Numbered from the stretch's first letter, positions 24,411-33,008 are shown. The stretch is 33,042 bases of DNA from an uncultured Alistipes sp. (GCA_900544195.1 UQUJ01000033.1:1-33042), one strand, 5' to 3'. Numbers and translations are program-made. The notes: a model not told the origin generated them from the letters alone.

Positions 24411-25036
24411 TGCCTATCAAGTTTCAATACAACAAAACCGCGCTCAACACCCTGCAGAAGCAGCTCAAGATGCGTCAGAAGGCACTTCCTACGTTGCAGA
24501 ACAAGGAAAGCGCCCTGAGGCTTGAGGTGCGGAAGGCGAAGGACAAGAGCGAGAAGCTTCTGCGCGACCTCGAAGAGGCCGAGAGGAGGTACGACTACCT
24601 TGCCCCTCTGTGGAACGAGTTCGAGCCGGGTCTGGTCTCGATCGCGGACATCGACCTCGTGACCGTGAAGGTCGCCGGTGTCAAGTGTCCGGAGCTCAAG
24701 AGCATACGCTACGAGATCAGTCCTTTCAACACGTTCATCAAGCCTGCGTGGTACATCGACGGCGTGGCCATCCTCAAGGATCTTTCGAGGCTCGGAATCG
24801 AGTCCGAGGTCTATGAGGAGAAACGCCGGATCCTGGACTTCCAGAGAAAGAAGACCACCCAGAAGGTGAACCTCTACGAGAAGGTTCAGATTCCTGGCTA
24901 TCAGGAGGCCATCCGCAAGATCAAGCGCTACATGGAGGACGAGGAGAACCTGAGCAAGGCCTCATCCAAGATCGTCAAGCAGCGTCACGCTGAGGAGGAA
25001 TCAGAAGAAGTTATGGAGGAAAGCGGCAATGATTGA
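24410..25036 (+). CDS. atpD: V/A-type ATP synthase subunit D
   Basis: The central rotor shaft, 208 residues. It is strongly helical, with paired N- and C-terminal coiled-coil segments (FQYNKTALNTLQKQLKMRQKALPTLQNKE and YQEAIRKIKRYMEDEENLSKASSKIVKQRHAEEE) and a middle hairpin, as in other D subunits. Its position between atpB and atpI fits. It overlaps both neighbours, by one and eight bases. No subunit F gene, its usual binding partner, is seen in the operon. Confidence 0.93.
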   Translation: MPIKFQYNKTALNTLQKQLKMRQKALPTLQNKESALRLEVRKAKDKSEKLLRDLEEAERRYDYLAPLWNEFEPGLVSIADIDLVTVKVAGVKCPELKSIRYEISPFNTFIKPAWYIDGVAILKDLSRLGIESEVYEEKRRILDFQRKKTTQKVNLYEKVQIPGYQEAIRKIKRYMEDEENLSKASSKIVKQRHAEEESEEVMEESGND

Positions 25037-26867
25037 GAAAATGACTAAATATTCCTTCATTCTTCTCAGCGGGAAGACTGAAGAATTCCTCAGACGCTTG
25101 CAGGAACTGGGGCTTGTGGACATCACAAGGTCCTCAAAGCCGGTGGACGAGCGTTCCGCCGCGCTTCTCTCTATGACCAACGAACTGAAGAAGGCCGTCT
25201 CAAAACTGGAGTCACTTGATTACTCGCAGGATCCCGACCTTGAGAAAATAGAGGCCGAGGTTGATGCGGACGCCAAGTACGACAACCCTCTGGAGAGTTC
25301 CAAGGAATATTCCACAAAGTTGGACGTCCTGAGGAACGAGCTTGCGCAGGCCCGTAAGGACGTCGAAAGCAGAAGGCCTTGGGGATGTTACGACAGCTCC
25401 GCTCTCAACGCGTTGAAGGCAAAGGGCTACAAGGTCCGCTGGTATAATGTCTCCAAGAAAGTCTATGACCCGTCCTGGGCGAACATATACCCGCTTCAGG
25501 AAGTGTTCGATGACGGAAAGAACGTTTGGTTCATCACCATTTCCGATGACCGGGAATATTCCTTGCCTGTTGAGGAGTGCGCCGCTCCGGAAGATGACCT
25601 CAGGTCTGCCGAAAGGAAGGTCACGACCCTGAAGGAAAGGATCATCACCTGCAAGGCAAGGCTTCTGGAGTTGAAGGAATATATTCCTGAAATGCTCCGC
25701 AAGTGCGACGAGGATGTCGCCGCACTTCAACTGTACCTCGCCGACGCGGGTGCGGGGAAGGCCGCCGAGGGCATGATCACCACCTTCATCGGCTTCGCTC
25801 CGGTGGAGAATGACGCGACCCTTTGCGCCGAGTTCGACAAGATGGACATCGTCTATCTCAAGGAGGAGGCAGTGAAGGACGACAATCCACCTATCAAGTT
25901 CAAGGAGAACAAGTTCGTGAAGATGTTCACGGTTCTGACCGACATGTACGGCCGTCCAGCCTACGACGAGTTCGACCCGACGCCGTGCATCTCCATATTC
26001 TTCACCCTCTTCTTCGCCATGTGTATGGGTGACGCGGGCTATGGTATCGCGCTCGCGCTCATCGGACTCGCGATGAGGAAGGCCAAGGGATTCATCGGCT
26101 CGATGGCTCCGCTCGTCACCACCCTCGGCGTCGCTACCATCGTGATGGGAACCGTGCTGCACACATTCTTCGGAATGGACACATCCACAGCTACCTGGGT
26201 TCCTGACTGGATCAAGAAATGCATGATCCAGGGTACGGTTGCCGGCTATGACGCGCAGATGCTGTTCTCGATCCTGATCGGTATCACCCACATCAGTGTC
26301 GCGATGCTTCTGAAGACCGCCTACGCCGTCAAGCGCAACGGTCTGCTGAACTCGCTCGGCACCATCGGATGGACCCTGCTGATCGTGGGAGGTGTCATCG
26401 TGGGAGGCTTCGCCCTCGCCGGTGTCATCGACTCGACCATCACCAAATGGATCGTCATCGTGCTTGGCGTGGTTTCGGCGCTGGGAATATTCCTGTTCAA
26501 CGATATTCACAGGAATCCGCTGGTGAACATCGGATCAGGCCTCTACGAGACCTACAACACCGTCACCGGACTTCTGGGAGACGTGCTCAGCTACCTGCGT
26601 CTGTACGCCCTTGGACTTGCCGGCGGCATGCTTGGCAACGCGTTCAACCAGTTGGGTCTGTCAGTCTATGGAATAGACGTTCCGGGAGTGAACATCCTCT
26701 GCTTCGTCCTCATCGTAGGCTTCGGCCACGTCCTTAACCTTGCGATGTGCTGCCTCGGAGCCTTTGTGCATCCTCTACGACTCAACTTCCTTGAGTTCTT
26801 CAAGAACAGCGGCTACGAAGGAACCGGAAAGGCCTACAGTCCGCTGACAACAAATGATAATAAATAA
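25029..26867 (+). CDS. atpI: V/A-type ATP synthase membrane subunit I
   Basis: The stator membrane subunit (a-subunit equivalent). The 612 residues have a cytoplasmic N-terminal half with long coiled coils (about 1-310) and a C-terminal half with about seven or eight helices. The region GDVLSYLRLYALGLAGGMLGNAFNQL carries the essential arginine that faces the ring. GDAGYGIALALIGLAMRKAKG and VHPLRLNFLEFFKNSGYEGTGKAYSPL are family landmarks. It overlaps atpD by eight bases. Confidence 0.96.
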   Translation: MIEKMTKYSFILLSGKTEEFLRRLQELGLVDITRSSKPVDERSAALLSMTNELKKAVSKLESLDYSQDPDLEKIEAEVDADAKYDNPLESSKEYSTKLDVLRNELAQARKDVESRRPWGCYDSSALNALKAKGYKVRWYNVSKKVYDPSWANIYPLQEVFDDGKNVWFITISDDREYSLPVEECAAPEDDLRSAERKVTTLKERIITCKARLLELKEYIPEMLRKCDEDVAALQLYLADAGAGKAAEGMITTFIGFAPVENDATLCAEFDKMDIVYLKEEAVKDDNPPIKFKENKFVKMFTVLTDMYGRPAYDEFDPTPCISIFFTLFFAMCMGDAGYGIALALIGLAMRKAKGFIGSMAPLVTTLGVATIVMGTVLHTFFGMDTSTATWVPDWIKKCMIQGTVAGYDAQMLFSILIGITHISVAMLLKTAYAVKRNGLLNSLGTIGWTLLIVGGVIVGGFALAGVIDSTITKWIVIVLGVVSALGIFLFNDIHRNPLVNIGSGLYETYNTVTGLLGDVLSYLRLYALGLAGGMLGNAFNQLGLSVYGIDVPGVNILCFVLIVGFGHVLNLAMCCLGAFVHPLRLNFLEFFKNSGYEGTGKAYSPLTTNDNK

Positions 26868-26890
26868 TAACAAATAAACATCAAATCATC

Positions 26891-27310
26891 ATGAACGAAA
26901 TTTTAGGTTATCTCGGTCTGGGCCTCATGCTGGCCCTTTCAGGAATCGGTTCCTCCATCGGAACCACCATCGCCGGCAACGCCGCCGAAGGAGCCCTTAA
27001 GGTCAACCCTGAGAAGTCAGGAAACTACATGGTTCTTTCAGCCCTTCCCGCAACGCAGGGTATCTACGGATTCGTGGCCTTCTTCATGTGGCTGGGCAAG
27101 GATTTCGCAGCCCAGGGTCCGCTGATGTTCGGTGTCGGAATCTCTGTAGGTCTTGTCTGCATGATCTCCGCCATCCGTCAGGGTATGGTCAGCGCCAACG
27201 GTATCGTCGGCATCAGCCAGGGACACGACGTGTTCACCAACACCCTCATCTACGCCGCCCTTCCTGAGTTCTACGCCATCCTCGGTCTCGTCGGAGCCAT
27301 CATGGCATAA
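26891..27310 (+). CDS. atpK: V-type ATPase proteolipid subunit K with a complete Na+ site
   Basis: A 139 residue proteolipid with two fused hairpins (four helices) that forms the rotating ring. The residues that bind Na+ in Enterococcus hirae NtpK (L61, T64, Q65, Q110, E139) have counterparts here at L52, T55 and Q56 in SALPATQGIYGF, Q97 in AIRQGMVSAN, and E126 in ALPEFYAILG. The constant offsets (9 and 13) support the alignment. H+-coupled rings usually lack this T-Q/Q set, so Na+ coupling is likely, though not proven. It is the last ATPase gene of the operon, 12 bases before glmM. Confidence 0.95.
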   Translation: MNEILGYLGLGLMLALSGIGSSIGTTIAGNAAEGALKVNPEKSGNYMVLSALPATQGIYGFVAFFMWLGKDFAAQGPLMFGVGISVGLVCMISAIRQGMVSANGIVGISQGHDVFTNTLIYAALPEFYAILGLVGAIMA

Positions 27311-27321
27311 AACAAGACAAT

Positions 27322-28782
27322 ATGTCGCTGATAAAATCAATTTCCGGCATACGCGGAACCATTGGAGGAAAGCCCGGAGACGGGCTTTCTCCTATTGACA
27401 TCGTAAAGTTCACCTACGCCTACTGCGCCACGCTGCCTTCAAGAAAGCCGCAGCCGAACGGCGAGAAGTACAAAATCGTCGTCGGCAAGGACGCCCGTCT
27501 GTCCGGCGAGATGGTCGAGAACCTTGTCATCGGCTCCCTGATGGCCTGTGGCGTGGATGTCGTGAAGATTGGTCTCGCCTCCACCCCGACCACAGAAATG
27601 GCCGTGACCTTCGCCAAGGCCGACGGAGGAATCATCCTCACAGCCTCCCACAACCCACGCCAGTGGAATGCTCTCAAACTGCTCAACGACCGTGGAGAAT
27701 TCCTTACAGCAGTAGAAGGTCAGGCTATCCTTGACCTTGCCGAAACAGAGGATTTCAACTTCGCGGATGTGGACAATCTCGGCCACATCACCGAACACGA
27801 CTATACGGACGAACATCTGGACGCAGTGCTGGCTTTGGATGCCGTGGATGTCCAGGCTATCAAGGACGCACATTTCAAGGTTGTCCTGGACGCGATCAAC
27901 TCTGTGGGCGGAATTATAATGCCAAGACTATTGGAAAGACTCGGCGTGGAGTGCGTCAAACTAAACTGCGACCCGACCGGGAACTTCGCCCACAACCCTG
28001 AGCCGCTTCCAAAGAACCTCACGGACCTCAGCGAGACCGTGGTCAGAGATCACGCCGATCTCGGAATCTCCGTCGATCCTGACGTGGACCGTCTGGCGTT
28101 CATCTGCGAGAACGGCGAACCGTTTGTCGAGGAATATACCCTCGTGAGCGTGGCGAGCTACCTCTTTGAAAGAGCCGCCGCAATCGCCAAAAAGGAGGGC
28201 AAAACCCTTGAGGAAGTCACTGCCCCTTATAAGCCGATCTCCTGCTCGAACCTATCTTCCAGCCGCGCCCTGCGGGACGTTACCGAGGAATATGGCGGAG
28301 AATATCACGCCGCGGCCGTCGGTGAGGTAAACGTCACCACGAAGATGCGCGAGACCGGAGCGCTGATCGGTGGAGAAGGCAACGGAGGAGTCATATTCCC
28401 TGCCATCCACTATGGCCGTGACGCCATGGTCGGCGTGGCGTTGTTCCTTTCCAACCTCGCCCACAAGAAGATGAAGGTGAGCGAGTTGAAGAAGACATAT
28501 CCTGAATATCACATCGCCAAGAACAAGATCGAGCTGAGCGACAAGGCATTGATTGACAGGATCTTGGAGGAGATGAAGAAGGAATATGCCGCCGAGGACA
28601 TCAATGACATCGATGGTGTGAAGATCAGCTTCGAGTCCAAGCGCCAGTGGGTTCACCTGCGCCGCTCCAACACCGAGCCAATCATCCGCATATATTCTGA
28701 GGCCCCGACCCTCGCCGCAGCGGAAGCACTTGCCAATGAGGTGATCGGCATCGCCGAAAGGGTCATTAATGACCAGAATTAA
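27322..28782 (+). CDS. glmM: Phosphoglucosamine mutase-type phosphohexomutase
   Basis: Interconverts glucosamine-6-phosphate and glucosamine-1-phosphate for peptidoglycan precursor synthesis, if the GlmM assignment holds; phosphomannomutase/phosphoglucomutase is the alternative in this superfamily. The 486 residues show the phosphoserine loop TASHNP (107-112, S109), the Mg2+ loop DPDVDR (252-257), the sugar-specificity loop GGEGNGG and the phosphate-binding loop RRSNTEPIIRIYSE. The start MSLIKSISGIRGTIGG is typical of Bacteroidota GlmM. It follows atpK by 12 bases without a terminator, so it is probably co-transcribed with the ATPase, an unusual partnership. Confidence 0.92.
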   Translation: MSLIKSISGIRGTIGGKPGDGLSPIDIVKFTYAYCATLPSRKPQPNGEKYKIVVGKDARLSGEMVENLVIGSLMACGVDVVKIGLASTPTTEMAVTFAKADGGIILTASHNPRQWNALKLLNDRGEFLTAVEGQAILDLAETEDFNFADVDNLGHITEHDYTDEHLDAVLALDAVDVQAIKDAHFKVVLDAINSVGGIIMPRLLERLGVECVKLNCDPTGNFAHNPEPLPKNLTDLSETVVRDHADLGISVDPDVDRLAFICENGEPFVEEYTLVSVASYLFERAAAIAKKEGKTLEEVTAPYKPISCSNLSSSRALRDVTEEYGGEYHAAAVGEVNVTTKMRETGALIGGEGNGGVIFPAIHYGRDAMVGVALFLSNLAHKKMKVSELKKTYPEYHIAKNKIELSDKALIDRILEEMKKEYAAEDINDIDGVKISFESKRQWVHLRRSNTEPIIRIYSEAPTLAAAEALANEVIGIAERVINDQN

Positions 28783-28883
28783 ATATATGCTATAATAGTT
28801 AACAGAACTATTAATGGCAAATAAAGCTAATTATCACCTCCTTGCAACGTCTCGCTCGGAGCTCCGAGCTCCGAGCAATTTTC

Positions 28884-28963
28884 TTCACCCCCCAGTCACT
28901 TCGTGACAGCCCCCTGGGGGGGCACTGGGGACCGAATTCCCCAGACCCCTTGCGTCGCTTCGC
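28884..28963 (+). repeat. Hairpin-rich direct repeat, copy 1 inside the inverted-repeat element
   Basis: 80 bases from TTCACCCCCCAGTCACTTCG to GCGTCGCTTCGC. Nested palindromes are GTCAC-TTC-GTGAC inside CCCCCCAG...CTGGGGGG, followed by CTGGGG...CCCCAG. It differs from copy 2 by one G in the G run and one A/G change. Confidence 0.9.
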
Positions 28964-28981
28964 ACTGCGTGCGCATTTCTT

Positions 28982-29060
28982 TTCACCCCCCAGTCACTTC
29001 GTGACAGCCCCCTGGGGGGCACTGGGGACCGGATTCCCCAGACCCCTTGCGTCGCTTCGC
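28982..29060 (+). repeat. Hairpin-rich direct repeat, copy 2 inside the inverted-repeat element
   Basis: 79 bases, nearly identical to 28884-28963, with the same nested palindromes. An 18 base spacer separates the copies. Confidence 0.9.
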
Positions 29061-29197
29061 TCCGAGTTCGAAGACTTTTATCCGAACATATCCCCCCTCT
29101 TACGAGGCCGAGGGTGGCCACGGTTGCAAGGAGGTGATAATTAGCTTTGGGTCGATTTTGGTTATTCATTTGTTAATAATTTAATTATTAAATAATT

Positions 29198-30262
29198 ATG
29201 TTTTCATTCAGGACGACGGCTCTGGAGGATCAGCTGGACAAGGCGTTGCTGGACGGGCGGGTCGGGTGCTTCTGCACCCAGAACTGCTGGGACACGGCGC
29301 GGGGGAGGTATATGTACGATCTGTTCACGGAGCGGGGGAACCTCAAGGCTTTGTTCAGCCCCAGGGACGCGGAACTGACACCGGGAACGAACCACATCAT
29401 GTTCGACAAGGAAGCGCTTGAGGGGCTGGATGCCGTGGTGGTGGAGATCCAGGATGCGGGGGCACGGTACTTCAACTACAGCAAGGACGTGTTCCACCTG
29501 ATGGAGACGCTCGCCGGGATGGAGAATCCACCGTCGCTGTACATTGTTGACCACATCAACCCTGCCGGCAGGATCGTGGAAGGGTCGATGCCTTCGGGGG
29601 ACGTGGAGGCGCACACACCGAAGGTGGCCCACAGGCATGGACTCACTCTCGGCGAACTCTGCGACCTTTGGTACAACGAGATCGGAGCCACATTCGCCCT
29701 GCACGTGATCTCTGCGCTGGCAAGCGACTCGACCAGACAACTGCTCCCGTGGACCATCGCTCCAGCGTCTGACATCCCGGGCATGTTCACATGCGAGATG
29801 TACAGCGGCGGCGGCCTCTGGAACAACACCACCATCACCCCCGCCATCGGAACAGCCAGGCCTTATGAATATCTCGGAGCCCCCTTCATCCGTCACAACC
29901 GCCTTGAAGTCCTCCCTGCCCCAGCCGGAGTCCTGATGCGCCCCTGCACCTTCACCCCGTCCACTGGACGCTACGAAGGCCAGCGATGCAACGGCTACCA
30001 GATCATGCTCCAGCCAGGCACAGAGTACCACTCGCTGCTCCACACGCTTCAGTTGATGCGATATTTCCGGGAAAGATACTCGCAGTTCGAGCTGCTTGAC
30101 GGTTTTGAGTCCAAGATAGCCGACCATGTCATGCTGAGTTACCTCCAAGGAGAGATTCTATACCAGGATCTGCGCGAACACGTCAAACTGGAAGAGCAGA
30201 AGTGGATCCGCAAAGCCAAACGCTACAGCCTCTATGACGACCAGCCGTACAGGATCAAGTAG
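29198..30262 (+). CDS. NamZ-like DUF1343 protein (putative exo-N-acetylmuramidase)
   Basis: A 354 residue DUF1343 protein. Characterised members (NamZ of Bacillus subtilis, family GH171) release terminal MurNAc from peptidoglycan fragments. Family regions are visible: GLDAVVVEIQDAGARYFNYS (about 72-91), SLYIVDHINPAGRIVEGSM (about 108-126) and HRHGLTLGELCDLWYNE (about 141-157), followed by the C-terminal YEYLGAPFI and QPGTEYHSLLHTLQLMRYF. There is no signal peptide at the ATG at 29198, so unlike secreted relatives it appears cytoplasmic, where it could act on imported muropeptides; that is inference. The preceding 49 bases are AT-rich and follow the inverted-repeat element, so the promoter may lie in or next to that element. 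An AGCS symporter gene follows 61 bases downstream. Confidence 0.85.
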   Translation: MFSFRTTALEDQLDKALLDGRVGCFCTQNCWDTARGRYMYDLFTERGNLKALFSPRDAELTPGTNHIMFDKEALEGLDAVVVEIQDAGARYFNYSKDVFHLMETLAGMENPPSLYIVDHINPAGRIVEGSMPSGDVEAHTPKVAHRHGLTLGELCDLWYNEIGATFALHVISALASDSTRQLLPWTIAPASDIPGMFTCEMYSGGGLWNNTTITPAIGTARPYEYLGAPFIRHNRLEVLPAPAGVLMRPCTFTPSTGRYEGQRCNGYQIMLQPGTEYHSLLHTLQLMRYFRERYSQFELLDGFESKIADHVMLSYLQGEILYQDLREHVKLEEQKWIRKAKRYSLYDDQPYRIK

Positions 30263-30323
30263 CCCCCGCCCAAGCAAGCCTCCTGCAAAGGTAATATGGA
30301 ACAGACATAGAACAATGTAGAAA

Positions 30324-31679
30324 ATGTTGGACCTGATTAAAGAGTATATTATCAAATTCACGGACTTCGTCTGCGGATGGCCGTTGTTTACACTTCTGAT
30401 AGGAGGAGGAATATTCCTGTTCATATATTCAAGAGCATTGCCGCTGAGGAAGTTGGGGATGGCGGTCAGTTCTCTGAAAATGAAGAAAAAGGGCGAAGGA
30501 CAGGTCAGCTCCTTTCAGGCTCTGATGAACACCATCAGCAGCACCGTCGGGATGGGAAACATCGCCGGGGTCGCAATAGCGCTATGTGTCGGTGGGCCAG
30601 GGGCAATCTTCTGGATGTGGGTCAGCGCCCTGCTTGGAATGGCCACGAAATTCTTTGAGGGAACCCTCGCCATAATGTATAAAGGGAAGGATGACAAGGG
30701 AGTGATCCAAGGAGGGCCGATGTTTGTCCTGACCGAAGGGCTTGGCAGGAAGATGAAGCCGCTGGCCGTGATGTTCGCGTTCTGCGCTCTGTTCAGCGGT
30801 CTCCCAGTGATGCAGGCCAACCAACTCTCCGAGTCGTTATATTCAGTGATCCTTGAGCCGCTCGGAGTGCCCGAGTCAAGATGGGTGTTTCTGGTGCTCG
30901 GCCTTGTGATCGGCGGCATAGTGAGCCTCGTCATTTTTGGCGGAATAAAGCGCATCTCGCAGGTTTCATCGAGGATCGTTCCGTTTATGGTTGGATTCTA
31001 TTTCCTTATGGTGTTGGGTATCATGATTGTCTATCATGACCGTCTGCCCGCCGTGTTTGATGCCATATTCAAAGGTGCCTTCTGCTGGAAGGCAGGTTTC
31101 GGAGCCCTCGCCGCTGTAGCTCTGACGGGAGCGAGAAGGGCGATGTTCGTCAACGAGGCCGGTGTCGGAACCGCCGGGATGATGCACGGAGCCTCGATGA
31201 ACGCCGAACCTGTGAGGGAAGGACTCGTGGCCATGCTTGGTCCGGCGATAGATTCCGGCTTGGTCTGCACCCTGTCCGCCATTCCGATGATCATGGCCGG
31301 TCTTTACAACACTGACAGCATTAAGGGACTGTCCATCGCACTGAACACTTACGACACCCTGATTCCGTTCGCCGGACGCTATCTTCTCGAATTCGTAGTG
31401 ATCATCTTCGCCTTCTCGACGATGTTCTCATATTCCTACTACGGAACGATGTGCACATCTTACCTCTGGGGCACGAGACATGCTCAAAAGTACCGCTACT
31501 TCTATGTCGCGACAATCGTCCTCGCAAGTGTCCTCACCCTGGATGTCGCCGTCAGCGTAATGGACCTCGCTTTCGCCCTTATGGCTTTCCCGAACATGAT
31601 CGCTGTCTTTGCCCTCGCCCCGAAGGTGATGAAAGAGGCAAGACGGTTCTTTACGATGAACCGTCAAGGATCTTGCTGA
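30324..31679 (+). CDS. AGCS-family sodium:alanine/glycine symporter
   Basis: A 451 residue inner-membrane transporter of the alanine/glycine:cation symporter family, taking up small neutral amino acids with Na+. About ten to eleven helices are visible. The family motif GMGNIAGVAIALCVGGPGAIFWMW is at 76-99, with FEGTLAIMYKGKDDKGVIQGGPMFVLTEGL after it and the later signature GARRAMFVNEAGVGTAGMMHGAS. The ATG at 30324 gives a usual length. It is 61 bases from the NamZ-like gene and could be co-transcribed. It would draw on the Na+ gradient made by the decarboxylase encoded upstream. Confidence 0.93.
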   Translation: MLDLIKEYIIKFTDFVCGWPLFTLLIGGGIFLFIYSRALPLRKLGMAVSSLKMKKKGEGQVSSFQALMNTISSTVGMGNIAGVAIALCVGGPGAIFWMWVSALLGMATKFFEGTLAIMYKGKDDKGVIQGGPMFVLTEGLGRKMKPLAVMFAFCALFSGLPVMQANQLSESLYSVILEPLGVPESRWVFLVLGLVIGGIVSLVIFGGIKRISQVSSRIVPFMVGFYFLMVLGIMIVYHDRLPAVFDAIFKGAFCWKAGFGALAAVALTGARRAMFVNEAGVGTAGMMHGASMNAEPVREGLVAMLGPAIDSGLVCTLSAIPMIMAGLYNTDSIKGLSIALNTYDTLIPFAGRYLLEFVVIIFAFSTMFSYSYYGTMCTSYLWGTRHAQKYRYFYVATIVLASVLTLDVAVSVMDLAFALMAFPNMIAVFALAPKVMKEARRFFTMNRQGSC

Positions 31680-31823
31680 ACGTGGAGTGAAGCCCCCAAC
31701 CGCAAAGCAACTCCGCATGATGGCCGCTCTGAACCGCTTGATGAAGAATGGTGAGACTCATGGTTTGCTGGTAGGTCCAATTGCATCAAATTACGATTTG
31801 ACGAAATGGAGGACACAATCGGC

Positions 31824-33008
31824 TCAAAATAACTTCATCAAGTCCATCGACATGAATTCTTCGGCCTTGATGCCGCCGTCGCCGACAATGAATGACGATG
31901 TCGGCTTGAAAAGCTCGCGGAACTTATCCAAACCTTCAGTACGTTTCTCCGCATTTCCCTTGACCTCAATTGCTACCAATGAATCCTTCTTGCGGAGTAT
32001 GAAATCCACCTCGTCATTGCGCTCGCGCCAATAGAACACGTCGAATCGGTGGACAAATGCCTGACTGACAAGATAGGCCCCGACCCCAGACTCAAATATG
32101 CGTCCCCAGGACTTTCTGTCGAGGACAGCCTGTTTAAATGGTATCGGGCTGTACACCGTCTTCAATGCATTGTTATACACCTGAAGTTTCGGAATGCTGG
32201 CTCTCCGTCTCGCCATGTCGATGCTGTATTTCTGAAGACCGCACAGAAGACCGCTTTCAGCCAGAAGATTCAGATATCCGGAAAGAGTCGATGTGTTTCC
32301 GGCATCCTGGAGTGAGCCGAGCATCTTGTTCAATGACAGAAGTTCTCCGGAATAGGCCGCCCCAAGTTCAAATGTCTGACGAAGAAGAGCAGGTTTTCCG
32401 ATGGGCGTGTCCATCAGTATGTCCTTGTTTATCGTTGCGTCTATTATGGCCGATTGAATATACTGCTGGAAACGGTCTTCATCACCAACCAGAGGAGCTG
32501 CACCAGGATACCCTCCATAAAATATGTACTGGTCAAGAGACCATCCGAAACAGTCCCTCATCTCGACATAGCTCCAATGGCCCATCCTTATCTCCTCAAA
32601 GCGTCCTGCCAATGATTCGGAAAGACCTTTCTCAAGCCGCACACGGCTGCTTCCAAGAAGCAACACCTTAATGTTCCTGTCATTGAAAGAGTCGTCGTCC
32701 CATTCCTTCTTTACAACCTCGCTCCAGTTCGAAACTTTCTGAATCTCGTCGATTACAAGGATTGCGGTTTCCCAGTTGTTGCTCCGTTTAAGGCTTCGGA
32801 CAGCTTCCCAGCAGTCTGAAACCCAAGCAGTGTTTGATGCCGGAACATTGTCTGCCGAATAAAACAGATATGGCAAGTCCAGATCTTTCAGGACCTGCTT
32901 CACGACAGTTGATTTCCCTATCTGACGGGCACCCATCACGACTTGAATGAATTTTCTTGGTTCTTCAAGACGATTCTTAATTATCTGGTATTCAGCTCTT
33001 TTATACAT
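31824..33008 (-). CDS. AAA ATPase with DUF4143 domain
   Basis: A 394 residue member of the widespread ATPase_AAA plus DUF4143 family. It has Walker A GARQIGKST (26-34), Walker B ILVIDEIQKV, a sensor-like KVLLLGSSRVRL and, in the C-terminal DUF4143 part, RNDEVDFILRKKDSLVAIEVKGN, which has the D...E-x-K pattern of the PD-(D/E)XK nuclease fold. The family is abundant and variable in Bacteroidota accessory DNA and its cellular role is unknown. The start ATG is at 33008; its promoter would lie beyond the right edge. The end faces the AGCS gene with a 144 base gap lacking a strong terminator. Confidence 0.9.
   Translation of the reverse strand: MYKRAEYQIIKNRLEEPRKFIQVVMGARQIGKSTVVKQVLKDLDLPYLFYSADNVPASNTAWVSDCWEAVRSLKRSNNWETAILVIDEIQKVSNWSEVVKKEWDDDSFNDRNIKVLLLGSSRVRLEKGLSESLAGRFEEIRMGHWSYVEMRDCFGWSLDQYIFYGGYPGAAPLVGDEDRFQQYIQSAIIDATINKDILMDTPIGKPALLRQTFELGAAYSGELLSLNKMLGSLQDAGNTSTLSGYLNLLAESGLLCGLQKYSIDMARRRASIPKLQVYNNALKTVYSPIPFKQAVLDRKSWGRIFESGVGAYLVSQAFVHRFDVFYWRERNDEVDFILRKKDSLVAIEVKGNAEKRTEGLDKFRELFKPTSSFIVGDGGIKAEEFMSMDLMKLF

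Larger units (their letters stand above)
28823..29148. mobile_element. MITE-like element with 26 bp perfect terminal inverted repeats
   Basis: Perfect inverted repeats occupy 28823-28848 and 29123-29148; the left one begins AAAGCTAATTATCACCTCCT. The 274 bases between hold no credible gene. They hold a 16 bp perfect palindrome (28854-28869, GCTCGGAGCTCCGAGC) and two near-identical ~80 bp direct repeats. No target-site duplication is evident on inspection, so mobility is inferred. The inverted ends contain AAGGAGGTGAT, a perfect anti-Shine-Dalgarno complement, which may be chance. The whole 415 base gap between glmM and the NamZ-like gene is accounted for mainly by this element. Confidence 0.75.

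Noticed and set aside
25212..26510. 432 codon minus-strand open frame opposite atpI
   Set aside because: Antisense shadow of atpI; no recognisable domain and atypical composition.
28793..28813. 8 bp AT-rich palindrome (TAATAGTT/AACTATTA) after glmM as a terminator
   Set aside because: The stem is weak, AT-only apart from one pair, and lacks a following T run.
28831..28850. Resemblance of the inverted-repeat ends (ATCACCTCCTT) to the 3' end of 16S rRNA
   Set aside because: Only about 11 bases match and no other rRNA sequence is nearby, so this is not an rRNA fragment; noted only as a possible SD-like feature.
31687..31823. Short plus-strand frame starting GTG (KPPTAKQLRMMAALNRLMKN...) just after the AGCS gene
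   Set aside because: The first ~40 codons look vaguely protein-like but match nothing I recognise, and the frame then runs antisense through the AAA ATPase gene. A remnant of a lost gene is possible but unsupported.
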